From an uncultured Collinsella sp. (GTDB lineage: Bacteria > Actinomycetota > Coriobacteriia > Coriobacteriales > Coriobacteriaceae): 64,000 nucleotides of DNA. Below, piece after piece: positions 1 through 14,966 of this stretch (its first letter is position 1; each line of letters opens with the position of its first letter). A program made the position numbers and the translations under genes. The stretch covers positions 1-64,000 of the forward strand of contig CAKUBM010000004.1 in the NCBI GenBank assembly GCA_934643145.1, given 5' to 3'. Under the pieces are notes generated by a model. It was not told where the DNA came from. It made no database searches and saw nothing but the letters and a program-made list of their open reading frames with translations.

Positions 1-4463
<4,463 letters not shown>

Positions 4464-4469
4464 AGTCAA

Positions 4470-7961
<3,492 letters not shown>

Positions 7962-8034
7962 CAGGTTTTTCCTCCTTCACGGAAATGCTCGGTGGGTTGG
8001 CGAGGCATAGCTTCGCCAGTTATCGCAACCTAAT

Positions 8035-8062
8035 AGTTTATCAGGTACCGACCGTTGGGCAA
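8035..8062 (-). promoter_or_regulatory. candidate rpoBC promoter
   Basis: On the minus strand there is a -35-like TTGCCC (8057-8062) and a -10-like TAAACT (8035-8040) separated by 16 bp, about 70 nt before the rpoB start. The galU terminator just upstream means rpoBC needs its own promoter. The hexamers are only moderate matches. Confidence 0.4.
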
Positions 8063-8140
8063 GAAAAGCCTTGACGCGATTGAGTTTTTGGAGTAGCAAT
8101 TTTTTTCGACAGAAAACATGCAGGTAAATAGTGGTATACC

Positions 8141-8171
8141 GAACATCTGTTCATATATTTTCTGTGAACAG
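8141..8171. promoter_or_regulatory. nested GAACA/TGTTC dyads, SOS-box-like
   Basis: GAACATCTGTTC at 8141-8152 matches the Bacillus-type LexA/DinR box core (GAAC-N4-GTTC) and differs at one base from GAACATATGTTC. An overlapping dyad CTGTTCA (8147-8153) with TGAACAG (8165-8171) extends it. The site lies about 80 bp upstream of the candidate rpoB -35. Regulator binding is unproven. Confidence 0.35.
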
Positions 8172-8192
8172 AGAGTCAGCAATCGCAGCTCT

Positions 8193-8228
8193 TATAAAAA
8201 ACGGGCGCGAACCGAGGTCCGCGCCCGT
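8193..8228 (-). terminator. galU terminator
   Basis: A 9-bp perfect stem (ACGGGCGCG 8201-8209 with CGCGCCCGT 8220-8228) is followed on the minus strand by a run of T (8193-8200). It lies 21 bp past the galU stop. Confidence 0.85.
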
Positions 8229-8248
8229 AAATATCGTTGCCCGAAGGC

Positions 8249-9157
8249 CTACTTGCGCATCAAACCGCCGCGCTCGTCGATGGCGTCCCAGAAGGCACCG
8301 GCAAAGCGAGGATCGCTTGCAGCCATGAGGGCGTTGGTGGCCATCCAGCCAGACGGGGTACCGGTATCGTAGCCCGACAGCGGGTCGATGACGACAGCGT
8401 ACATGGCCTCACGGTCGAGCGAGCGGGCCATGGCGTCGGTCAGCTGAATCTCGCCGCCCTTACCGGCCTGCTGATCGGCCAGCAGGTCCATGACCAGCGG
8501 GCTCAGCAGGTAGCGACCGACGATGTACAGGTTGGACGGAGCCGCCTCGGGAGCGGGCTTCTCAACCAGACCGCCGATGCGCCACACGGCACCCGGCTCA
8601 GCATCGGCAACGTCCTCGGCACCCTCGAGCGAACCGACGCGCTCACCGGCGATAACGCCGTAGCGACTGACCTCCTCGGGCGAGCAAGCAGCGACGGCGA
8701 TAACCGAAGCGCCACCGTGCTCCTTGGAAACGGCAAGCATCTTGTCGCAGATGTCACGGTTGGGCACAACGTAATCGCCCAGAAGAACCAGGAAGTTCTC
8801 CCCTGCCACAGCGTCGGCAGCAGAGCGAATGGCGTGACCGAGGCCCTTGGGCTCGTACTGATAACGGAAGTCGACCGGCATACCGCCCGCATGGGCGACA
8901 GCGTCGGCGTAGGCGTCCTTACCGCGCTCGCGAAGCAGGTTCTCGAGCGAACGGTCGGGCTGGAAGTAGTTCAGCAGCTCGGGCTTGCCGGGCGAGGTAA
9001 CGATGATGGCGTCGTCGACCTCCTCGGGGTCGAGCGCCTCCTCGACGACATACTGGATGACCGGCTTGTCGAGCACCGGCAGCATCTCTTTGGGCGTGCA
9101 CTTGGTGCCAGGCAGAAAACGCGTGCCAAGACCGGCGGCGGGGATGATTGCCTTCAT
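8249..9157 (-). CDS. galU: UTP-glucose-1-phosphate uridylyltransferase
   Basis: It makes UDP-glucose from UTP and glucose-1-phosphate, feeding cell-envelope and glycan synthesis. The nucleotidyltransferase signature GLGTRFLPGTK is at residues 9-19, and the length (302 aa) is normal for GalU. I prefer ATG at 9157; an in-frame TTG at 9166 would be only 3 nt from the AAAGGA ribosome site. The gene stands alone between the rplJL terminator and its own terminator, interrupting the usual rplL-rpoB adjacency. Confidence 0.95.
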   Translation of the reverse strand: MKAIIPAAGLGTRFLPGTKCTPKEMLPVLDKPVIQYVVEEALDPEEVDDAIIVTSPGKPELLNYFQPDRSLENLLRERGKDAYADAVAHAGGMPVDFRYQYEPKGLGHAIRSAADAVAGENFLVLLGDYVVPNRDICDKMLAVSKEHGGASVIAVAACSPEEVSRYGVIAGERVGSLEGAEDVADAEPGAVWRIGGLVEKPAPEAAPSNLYIVGRYLLSPLVMDLLADQQAGKGGEIQLTDAMARSLDREAMYAVVIDPLSGYDTGTPSGWMATNALMAASDPRFAGAFWDAIDERGGLMRK

Positions 9158-9238
9158 ATTATTCAAGGATCCTTTCGCAGGCGCAGGATGCGCCCTGTGC
9201 GTGCGGCACGGCGGCCGCAGACCAAATTGCGATACCGA

Positions 9239-9267
9239 ATTATCTTACCGCCGTTAATTAACGTTAA
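9239..9267 (-). promoter_or_regulatory. candidate galU promoter with palindrome
   Basis: A minus-strand -35 TTAACG (9262-9267) and -10 GATAAT (9239-9244) are separated by 17 bp, about 75 nt before the galU start. The -35 lies inside a perfect 12-bp palindrome ATTAACGTTAAT (9257-9268), which overlaps GTTAATTAAC (9253-9262). These are possible operators. Confidence 0.5.
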
Positions 9268-9409
9268 TGCAGGCAAGCGCCATTCTTCAGCAGGTCAACG
9301 CAAATTATTGCTCGAATGGTGCAATTTTATCGACCAACGGTAGCGATCCCAAAGCACCGCAAACGACAGCAATTTGCATGCCGAGCCAGCAAAATAGAGG
9401 GGTCATAAC

Positions 9410-9443
9410 AAAAAAGACGGGGCTCGCAATGCGAACCCCGTCT
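9410..9443 (-). terminator. rplJL terminator
   Basis: A long GC-rich stem (9415-9427 with 9431-9443, loop of 3) is followed on the minus strand by a T tract. It lies 28 bp past the rplL stop and separates the ribosomal operon from galU. Confidence 0.88.
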
Positions 9444-9470
9444 GCAAAGAAATCTGGCGAGAAAGCCTGA

Positions 9471-9848
9471 TTACTTGAGGGTGACAGCAGCGCCAGCAGC
9501 CTCGAGCTTCTCCTTGGCAGCCTCGGCGTCCTCCTTCTTGGCACCCTCGAGAACAGCCTTGGGAGCGCCCTCGACGACCTCCTTGGCCTCCTTCAGGCCA
9601 AGGTTGGTGAGCTCACGGACGGCCTTGATGACCTGGATCTTGTTGTCGCCGAAGCCCTCGAGCACGACGTCAAACTCGGTCTTCTCCTCGGCCTCAGCAG
9701 CGCCAGCAGCGGGAGCGGCGACAACAGCGGCAGGAGCAGCGGCGGAAACGCCGAAGGTGTCCTCGATAGCCTTAACGAGCTCGGAAGCCTCGAGAAGGGT
9801 CATTTCCTTAAGAGCATCGATGATCTCATCGGTGGTAAGCTTAGCCAT
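9471..9848 (-). CDS. rplL: ribosomal protein bL12 (L7/L12)
   Basis: This is the stalk protein of the 50S subunit, which recruits translational GTPases. At 125 aa it has the N-terminal dimerisation domain, an Ala-rich hinge ([14 protein letters not shown]) and the C-terminal domain ending [11 protein letters not shown]. The start is ATG at 9848 (MAKLTTDEI), with AAAGGA 7 nt upstream; a longer frame from 9881 is not needed. It follows rplJ by about 100 bp in the same transcript. Confidence 0.97.
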   Translation of the reverse strand: MAKLTTDEIIDALKEMTLLEASELVKAIEDTFGVSAAAPAAVVAAPAAGAAEAEEKTEFDVVLEGFGDNKIQVIKAVRELTNLGLKEAKEVVEGAPKAVLEGAKKEDAEAAKEKLEAAGAAVTLK

Positions 9849-9950
9849 TTCTAAGTCCTTTCGGTTTCCGTGTCTGTGCACGGAGATCAGTTAAAACACG
9901 GCGCGAATGCGCCAGGGGTGCGGCGTTGCCGCCGCGGGTGAAAACAGCGA

Positions 9951-10472
9951 CTAGGCTGCCTTCTGCTCGGAGACCTGCTGGATCGAACGAGCGAGACCAG
10001 AGGAAACGCCGTTGACGCAGACAGCGATGTCGCGAGCGAAACCGGAGATGAGACCGGCGATCTGGCCGAGAAGCTGATCCTTGGTGGGCAGCTCGGCGAT
10101 AGCCTTAACATCATCAGCGGAAACGGCCTTGCCGTCGGAGATACCGCCCTTGATCTCAAGGACGCCCTTGGACTTAGCGGAGAAGTCCTTAAGGGCCTTA
10201 GCGGCCTCGACCGGCTCGGACTCGTAGAACACATAAGCGACGGGGCCGGCGAGGATCTCGTCGAGCTCGGGCTGCTCCTGGTTCTTGAGGGCGATCTTGA
10301 CCAGGTTGTTCTTGTAGACCTTCATCTCGGCGCCGCACTCGCGAAGCTGATGACGCAGCTCCTGAGCCTGCTTAACCGTCAGACCGTTGTAGTTGACGAC
10401 GAACAGACCGGCGTTCTCGGCGATACGGGACTCAATCTCTGCAACCTTGTCGATTTTGTACTGCTGGGGCAT
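9951..10472 (-). CDS. rplJ: ribosomal protein uL10
   Basis: This is the base of the 50S stalk, which anchors L7/L12 dimers on 23S rRNA. At 173 aa it has the typical opening (residues 1-60, with GLFVVNYNGLTVKQAQELR). ATG at 10472 is preceded by GAGGAGG. The upstream leader matches the L10 autoregulatory leader, so the L10-L12 complex probably controls its own transcript. In most bacteria rplKA immediately precedes this gene; here rplKA lies 33 kb away. Confidence 0.96.
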   Translation of the reverse strand: MPQQYKIDKVAEIESRIAENAGLFVVNYNGLTVKQAQELRHQLRECGAEMKVYKNNLVKIALKNQEQPELDEILAGPVAYVFYESEPVEAAKALKDFSAKSKGVLEIKGGISDGKAVSADDVKAIAELPTKDQLLGQIAGLISGFARDIAVCVNGVSSGLARSIQQVSEQKAA

Positions 10473-10537
10473 GAATTACACCTCCTCGAATTCTTTCCGG
10501 GCACGGTCCGCCACAAGGACGTGACGGGGGCATGTCC

Positions 10538-10574
10538 AAAAAGAAAGCCCCCGCGCTGCATGAGCGACGGGGGC
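10538..10574 (-). terminator. attenuator in the rplJ leader
   Basis: The stem GCCCCC (10569-10574) / GGGGGC (10547-10552) carries extra GC pairs inside it and is followed by TTTCTTTTT (10538-10546). A second copy of the 5' arm, GCCCCCGTC on the minus strand, occurs just downstream (10523-10531) and could re-pair with GGGGGC, looping out the U tract. Confidence 0.8.
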
Positions 10575-10682
10575 GAGAAGACATATCTACTCGACCACCT
10601 CGGCTGGCGGGATATCCCATTAAGCTCGCGGGCGATGCCCGTTTGCACCGGCTGTCTCTGGCAGCGGATTCGTGCGTGAACC
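10538..10682 (-). ncRNA. L10 leader RNA (rplJL autoregulation)
   Basis: The minus-strand leader contains the hallmarks I recall for the bacterial L10 leader: AGACAGCCGGUGCAA, a GGGC-hairpin followed by GCUUAAU, and CCGAGGU, then an intrinsic terminator. It begins near the predicted transcription start (about 10682) and ends in the attenuator. L10(L12)4 binding to such leaders is established in other bacteria. Confidence 0.8.
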
Positions 10683-10688
10683 GAAAGT

Positions 10689-10727
10689 ATTATGGCGGGG
10701 ACCCCGGCGTCGGTCAACGGAAAACCG
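10689..10727 (-). promoter_or_regulatory. rplJ promoter with GGTTTTCC upstream element
   Basis: A minus-strand -35 TTGACC (10712-10717) and -10 CATAAT (10689-10694) have 17-bp spacing. GGTTTTCCG abuts the -35 (10719-10727). The same GGTTTTC-GTTGAC context occurs at the rpmG and tRNA-Tyr promoters. Confidence 0.75.
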
Positions 10728-10919
10728 GGCTGCACACAATTCCACCATCCGGCCGCGCCGCCGAAGGCCGGGCGCAAGGTTTTCGCTCGGTCAGGTCCTG
10801 GGCTCGCTCGGAAAGGACATTAAGTGCTTTCCGGCTCGTGCGGAATCTACGAAAACCTTGCGCCCGGCCTTCGGCGGCGCGGCCTGCGGTGACTTTGGGG
10901 CAGCCCGGTTTTCCGTTGA
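10714..10919. repeat. 206-bp inverted duplication of the rplJ promoter region
   Basis: The outer arms of 19 bp (10714-10732 and 10901-10919) and inner arms of 35 bp (10751-10785 and 10850-10884) are perfect inverted repeats. They are separated by non-matching 18 and 16 nt stretches. The 64-nt centre holds a further dyad CGGAAAG/CTTTCCG. The left outer arm contains the working rplJ -35. The right copy carries TTGAGC and CATAAT on the plus strand with only 13 bp between them, so it is probably inactive. Confidence 0.85.
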
Positions 10920-10978
10920 GCGACGCCCCCCACGCATAATCCTTATGTCGGCGGGCTGATGTGTTGCGTCCCGTTGGG

Positions 10979-12115
10979 CTATAAGGTTGAAATGAAGGTG
11001 GACAGGCGATTTAGGCCTTCGTCCAGATCTTGGTCGGAAACGCAATAGCTGAGGCGGATGTGGCCTTCGGTTCCGAAGCAGTCTCCGGGGACTAGGGCTA
11101 CGTTGGCTTCTTTGATGGCTTTGATGCAGAAGGCTTCGTTTGTTAGGCCGTACTGTTTGATGCTGGGAAAGGCATAGAAGGCTCCTGCAGGTTCTACGAC
11201 GTCGAGGCCCATGGCGTTTAAGGCTGCGAGTACGCGTTCGCGGCGGGCTCGGTAGACTTTGAGCATGGGGGTTGGGTCGACGGTCAGGGCTCGGGCCGCG
11301 GCGTCCATCTCGAAGGAGACGGCGCTCGATACTAGGTATTGGTGGGCCTTTGCGATCTCGGCGATGACGGGGGCTGCCGCTGCGAGCCAGCCCAGGCGCC
11401 AGCCGGTCATGGCCCAGGGTTTGGAGAAGCTCTCGATGACCACCGTCTGCTCGCGTAGCTCCGGGTGGCGCTGGGCAAATCGCTCGTAGCCGCCCACGTA
11501 GACCAGGCGGTTATATACGTCGTCGCAGATTACGTAGATGCCCGCCTGGTCTGCCACGCGTGCCACGGCGTCGAGCGATGCCGCGTTGAGAATGCAGCCC
11601 GTAGGATTGTTGGGCGTGCAGATGACGATGGCCTTAGTCGCCGGCGTCACGCAAGCACGAAGTGCGTCCTCGTCAATCTGGAATTGCGCAGGCTCCGTAT
11701 CCAAAAAGACCGCTTTGGCGTGGTTGGCCACGACGATGCTCTCGTACAGGCCAAAGGCCGGCGTGGGGATAATAACCTCGTCGCCGGGGTTGAGCATAGC
11801 CATGAGTGTTGCCGACAGGGCCTCGGTCGCGCCGTCGGTCAGGATGACCTCGTCGGCCGAAAACGCCAGGCCCGCGTCCCCCATGTAGGCAGACAGCGCC
11901 TCGCGCAGGGCGGGACGGCCGTTGTTGGGCGGATAGTGCGTGTCGCCGCGGCCCAGCGCGGCGGTCACCTCGGCGCTAATCACATCGGGCGTGGGAAAAT
12001 CGGGCTCGCCGAGCGCGAGCGCGATACACCCCGGGTGCTGGGCGGCGAGCGCGTTGATCCGACGGATGCCGGAGGGCTTGAGCGTGGCAAGCGAGGTATT
12101 CATGGGCAGACGCAT
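10979..12115 (-). CDS. PLP-dependent class I/II aminotransferase (aspartate-type)
   Basis: It is a fold-type I aminotransferase moving amino groups between an amino acid and a 2-oxo acid. The PLP lysine is K232 in SFSKPWAMTGWRLGW, with the phosphate-binding arginine just after it. NNPTG is at 169-173, and the D-Y pair CDDVYN is near 197-202. At 378 aa it has the AspC/PatA length. ATG at 12115 follows GAAAGGA by 6 nt. The substrate (aspartate, aromatic or other) cannot be told from sequence. It is monocistronic and divergent from the next gene. Confidence 0.88.
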   Translation of the reverse strand: MRLPMNTSLATLKPSGIRRINALAAQHPGCIALALGEPDFPTPDVISAEVTAALGRGDTHYPPNNGRPALREALSAYMGDAGLAFSADEVILTDGATEALSATLMAMLNPGDEVIIPTPAFGLYESIVVANHAKAVFLDTEPAQFQIDEDALRACVTPATKAIVICTPNNPTGCILNAASLDAVARVADQAGIYVICDDVYNRLVYVGGYERFAQRHPELREQTVVIESFSKPWAMTGWRLGWLAAAAPVIAEIAKAHQYLVSSAVSFEMDAAARALTVDPTPMLKVYRARRERVLAALNAMGLDVVEPAGAFYAFPSIKQYGLTNEAFCIKAIKEANVALVPGDCFGTEGHIRLSYCVSDQDLDEGLNRLSTFISTL

Positions 12116-12208
12116 GGCGTTCCTTTCGTAAGGGTTGCACTAGGATAGCGCGGCGGAGCGCCGTCAGACGGTGTAACCTAAACGGAAACCAACCGGAAAG
12201 GAGGCGGC

Positions 12209-12868
12209 ATGGAGACAATCGCGCGCGGCGATGTACCAAAAACGTTGCAGACCATTGCGTATATCAGCATTCCCAGTAGCGCCGATCTTGAGTTCTTGCT
12301 CTGGGACCTGCAGGATGCCATCGCGGCCTATGCACAGCTTTCCGGCACCGCGCTCCCCCACCCGGTCGATTTGGAGACGAATGATGCCGGTGCAGTCGAT
12401 GGAATGGTGCTCGCTGTTGACGATGCATTTGATGATGAGGCTATGATCGCTGGCGAGCAGATACTCGATCGCCTTGGGAATACAGAGACACGCATCTATG
12501 TCGTCGTCCAGGCCGCGTCCAAAAACAACAAGCAGGCAGACGAAGTCCTCGACCGCCTGTACCGGGCATGTATTCTACGTGACCTGCCATGGTGCGACGG
12601 CGTTGTCATCTGTGCCTGCAGCGGCATCGCAGCGCTTCGCCATTCACCACGCATGGGCCTCTTGCGCCGACCATTTTCGGAAGCGATGGATAAGCTTGTG
12701 GGCGCCGTGCGCATGGGCTGCTCCATAGAGCATGCGCAGCTGCTTGGCGGCGGCAATGCCGGCAGCGTCGACGCCGATGGCATGGTGCGCGCCAGGCCCG
12801 CCGTGCCCGCACCAATCTGGCGCGCCATCATCAAACGCCTCAGCGCCCATGCTCAATCAGATATCTAA
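12209..12868 (+). CDS. hypothetical protein
   Basis: I do not recognise this 219-aa protein. It has a good ribosome site (AAAGGAGG 5 nt before ATG 12209) and ordinary codon use, so it is probably real. It is soluble, with alternating beta-alpha character: hydrophobic strands ETRIYVVVQAAS and CDGVVICACSGIAAL, then RMGLLRRPFSEAMDKLVGAVRMG. A Rossmann- or flavodoxin-like fold is possible, but no nucleotide-binding motif is clear. It diverges from the aminotransferase gene and converges on the DNA glycosylase gene, whose stop is 1 bp away. Confidence 0.6.
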   Translation: METIARGDVPKTLQTIAYISIPSSADLEFLLWDLQDAIAAYAQLSGTALPHPVDLETNDAGAVDGMVLAVDDAFDDEAMIAGEQILDRLGNTETRIYVVVQAASKNNKQADEVLDRLYRACILRDLPWCDGVVICACSGIAALRHSPRMGLLRRPFSEAMDKLVGAVRMGCSIEHAQLLGGGNAGSVDADGMVRARPAVPAPIWRAIIKRLSAHAQSDI

Positions 12869-12869
12869 A

Positions 12870-13433
12870 TTACAGAGCGCCCCAGTCAACTGCCTCGCGC
12901 CAGCGCTCGACAAGGCGCTCCAGACGCCAAGCCGCATTGGCGGGACTTGTCGAGGGCAGGACGATGGCGGACAGCCCGGTGCGTTCTTGTAGATAGCGCT
13001 TGTAGAGCCGGCCAGCTGTACCACCGTTGCATATCACCTGCTCAATAGGAGCTGCGCCGGCAATGCGCTCAACATGCGCCGGCACAACGTTTTTGATGCT
13101 GGCGTCACTCGAGCCCTTGATGTCGCAGCTCTCGATCACATCCCACAGGGCCACGCCGCCGTTCAACAGCATGGAGCGCTTGGCGGCAATCGAGGCGTCG
13201 AGCGTCGCAGGCTCGCTGTCTGCCAAAGGGTCGCCCTCGTTGGGCGGCACGGGCACACCGAGACACGCGGCCATCACGCGCCAAAAGCGATTCTGAGGGT
13301 TGCCGTAATAAAAGGCATTGGCACGCGAAAGCACCGAGGGAAACGACCCGAGCACCAAAACGCGCGAGTGCTGGTCGAACACGGGCTCAAACCCATGCTC
13401 AATATGTTGATAGCCCTCGTCAGACGTTGCCAT
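12870..13433 (-). CDS. DNA glycosylase, hypoxanthine/UDG family 6 type
   Basis: It is likely a base-excision repair enzyme removing deaminated bases (hypoxanthine, possibly uracil). GSFPSVLS (29-36) followed by FYYGNPQNRFW (41-51) is the family signature I recall for deoxyinosine glycosylases. LPSTSPAN near the C-terminus corresponds to the DNA-intercalation loop of UDG-fold enzymes. At 187 aa it is the usual size. ATG 13433 lies 3 bp after the stop of the GH13 gene, so the two are probably co-transcribed. The exact damaged base is inferred from the family. Confidence 0.8.
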   Translation of the reverse strand: MATSDEGYQHIEHGFEPVFDQHSRVLVLGSFPSVLSRANAFYYGNPQNRFWRVMAACLGVPVPPNEGDPLADSEPATLDASIAAKRSMLLNGGVALWDVIESCDIKGSSDASIKNVVPAHVERIAGAAPIEQVICNGGTAGRLYKRYLQERTGLSAIVLPSTSPANAAWRLERLVERWREAVDWGAL

Positions 13434-13436
13434 GGC

Positions 13437-14813
13437 CTAGGCCCTCAGCAGATAACGCACCTCGTAGGGCGCAAGCTCAAGGACGCCCGTCAGTTCGACC
13501 GTGGGCACGCCGTCGGCAAGCAGGTCGACAAAGGAGCCGTTGAGCTCGCCGGCGGTGAAAGTATACCTCTCATCCACGGCATTGACCGCCACGAGCACCG
13601 TCGAGCCGTCACAGGCGCGCTCGAACAGCAGCTGCTTGTTCTGGATCACCACGTTGCGATAGGCACCGTAGTTGAGAGCGCGTGCCGCCGCATCGTCTGT
13701 CGAGCGCAGGTGCGCGAGCTGCTTGATGAAGGCCGTCAGCTCGTTGGGCGCAGGCTCATCGAGCGCAGGTCGCAGCGCCCAGTCGCCATCGGGGCCGCCC
13801 TTTTCGCCAGGAATCCCCCACTCGCTGCCATAGTAGACGCACGGAATGCCCGGCATGCCAAACAGCATGCCATAGGCGGGGCGCAGGCAGGACTTGTCGG
13901 TAAGGATGCTCGCCAGGCGCGGCACATCGTGGTTGTCGACAAACGACAGCAAGTGTTTGCCGCGGTAGATGCACCACGGATCGCCGCCAAACTGACGATG
14001 CAGCGAATGGGCGATCTCGAACATGTTGACCGAGTTAAAGCTGGAGTACAGGCCCTTGTAGCACTCGTAGTTGGTGCAGGAGTCGAGCATCTCGTCGTTG
14101 ACGATCTGGTTGTAGTCGCCGTGGAGCGTCTCGCCGATCAGCACGAAGTCGGGCTTGAGCTCACGGGCAAAGGCGTGCAGCCGGCGCATAAAGTCGCGGT
14201 CGAGCATATAGGCAACGTCCAGGCGCAGACCGTCGACACCAAAGACGTCGGCCCAACGGCGCACGGACTCGAGCAGGTAATCGACCACGGCGGGATTTTG
14301 CAAGTTGAGCTTCACAAGCTCAAAATGGCCTTCCCAGCCCTCGTACCAAAAGCCGTCGCCATAGCAGGAGTCGCCGTCAAAGCTAATGTGGAACCAATCC
14401 TTGTAGGGCGAGTCCCACTTACGCTCCTGCACATCGCGGAAGGCCCAAAAGCCACGGCCCACATGGTTAAAAACGGCATCGAGTACCACGCGAATGCCAT
14501 GGGCATGCAGCGTCTCGCACACGGCGGCAAAATCGGCATCCCCGCCCAGGCGACGGTCGAGATGGCGCAGGCTGCGCGTATCGTAGCCGTGGCTATCAGA
14601 CTCGAGCGGCGGGTTGATGAGCACGGCGCCAACGCCGAGTTCCTGCAGGTAGTCGGCCCATTGGGCGATTTTCATGATGGGGGCATCGGGGTTGGGTGCA
14701 GTGCCGGCAGCTTGAGAGAGTTCGTCCTCGGCGACGGGTGCGGCGTTCTCGCGCGGAGCTCCGCAAAAGCCCAGCGGATAGATCTGGTAGAACGTCGTCT
14801 GGTATGCCCACAT
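13437..14813 (-). CDS. GH13 alpha-amylase family glycoside hydrolase
   Basis: It is an intracellular alpha-glucan hydrolase (no signal peptide), probably acting on maltodextrins. Region I DAVFNH is at 112-117. The nucleophile is D199 in GLRLDV, the acid/base E228 in GETL, and the transition-state Asp D296 in FVDNHD. The catalytic set is complete, and the (beta/alpha)8 barrel is followed by a beta-sandwich to residue 458. ATG 14813 has GGGAGG 5 nt upstream. The next gene is the DNA glycosylase, 3 bp downstream, an unusual partner. The subfamily cannot be assigned by eye. Confidence 0.9.
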   Translation of the reverse strand: MWAYQTTFYQIYPLGFCGAPRENAAPVAEDELSQAAGTAPNPDAPIMKIAQWADYLQELGVGAVLINPPLESDSHGYDTRSLRHLDRRLGGDADFAAVCETLHAHGIRVVLDAVFNHVGRGFWAFRDVQERKWDSPYKDWFHISFDGDSCYGDGFWYEGWEGHFELVKLNLQNPAVVDYLLESVRRWADVFGVDGLRLDVAYMLDRDFMRRLHAFARELKPDFVLIGETLHGDYNQIVNDEMLDSCTNYECYKGLYSSFNSVNMFEIAHSLHRQFGGDPWCIYRGKHLLSFVDNHDVPRLASILTDKSCLRPAYGMLFGMPGIPCVYYGSEWGIPGEKGGPDGDWALRPALDEPAPNELTAFIKQLAHLRSTDDAAARALNYGAYRNVVIQNKQLLFERACDGSTVLVAVNAVDERYTFTAGELNGSFVDLLADGVPTVELTGVLELAPYEVRYLLRA

Positions 14814-14884
14814 AGCAACCTCCCGGTAAGCTCAACACAACGACATCCATTGTATGCCCAGCTTGCATCCTCTTCCCCAAAATA

Positions 14885-14951
14885 AGTTGCGGTGGAATAG
14901 TTCCTGCTTGGGCGTTCAGAGGCCTTAAACAGGAACTATTTCACCGCAACT
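14885..14951. repeat. 67-bp hairpin with GAATAGTT core
   Basis: Near-perfect 22-nt arms (14885-14906 and 14930-14951, one mismatch) enclose 23 nt. It lies 15 bp past the MFS stop and so may terminate that gene, but there is no strong T run. A second hairpin with the same AATAGTT core occurs at 48732-48787, suggesting a mobile or REP-like family rather than an ordinary terminator. Confidence 0.75.
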
Positions 14952-14966
14952 GATGAGGGGATGTGG

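Noticed and set aside
8118..8372. Short plus-strand frames across the rpoB upstream region.
   Set aside because: They overlap the galU terminator and gene end, and no ribosome site or recognisable protein is seen.
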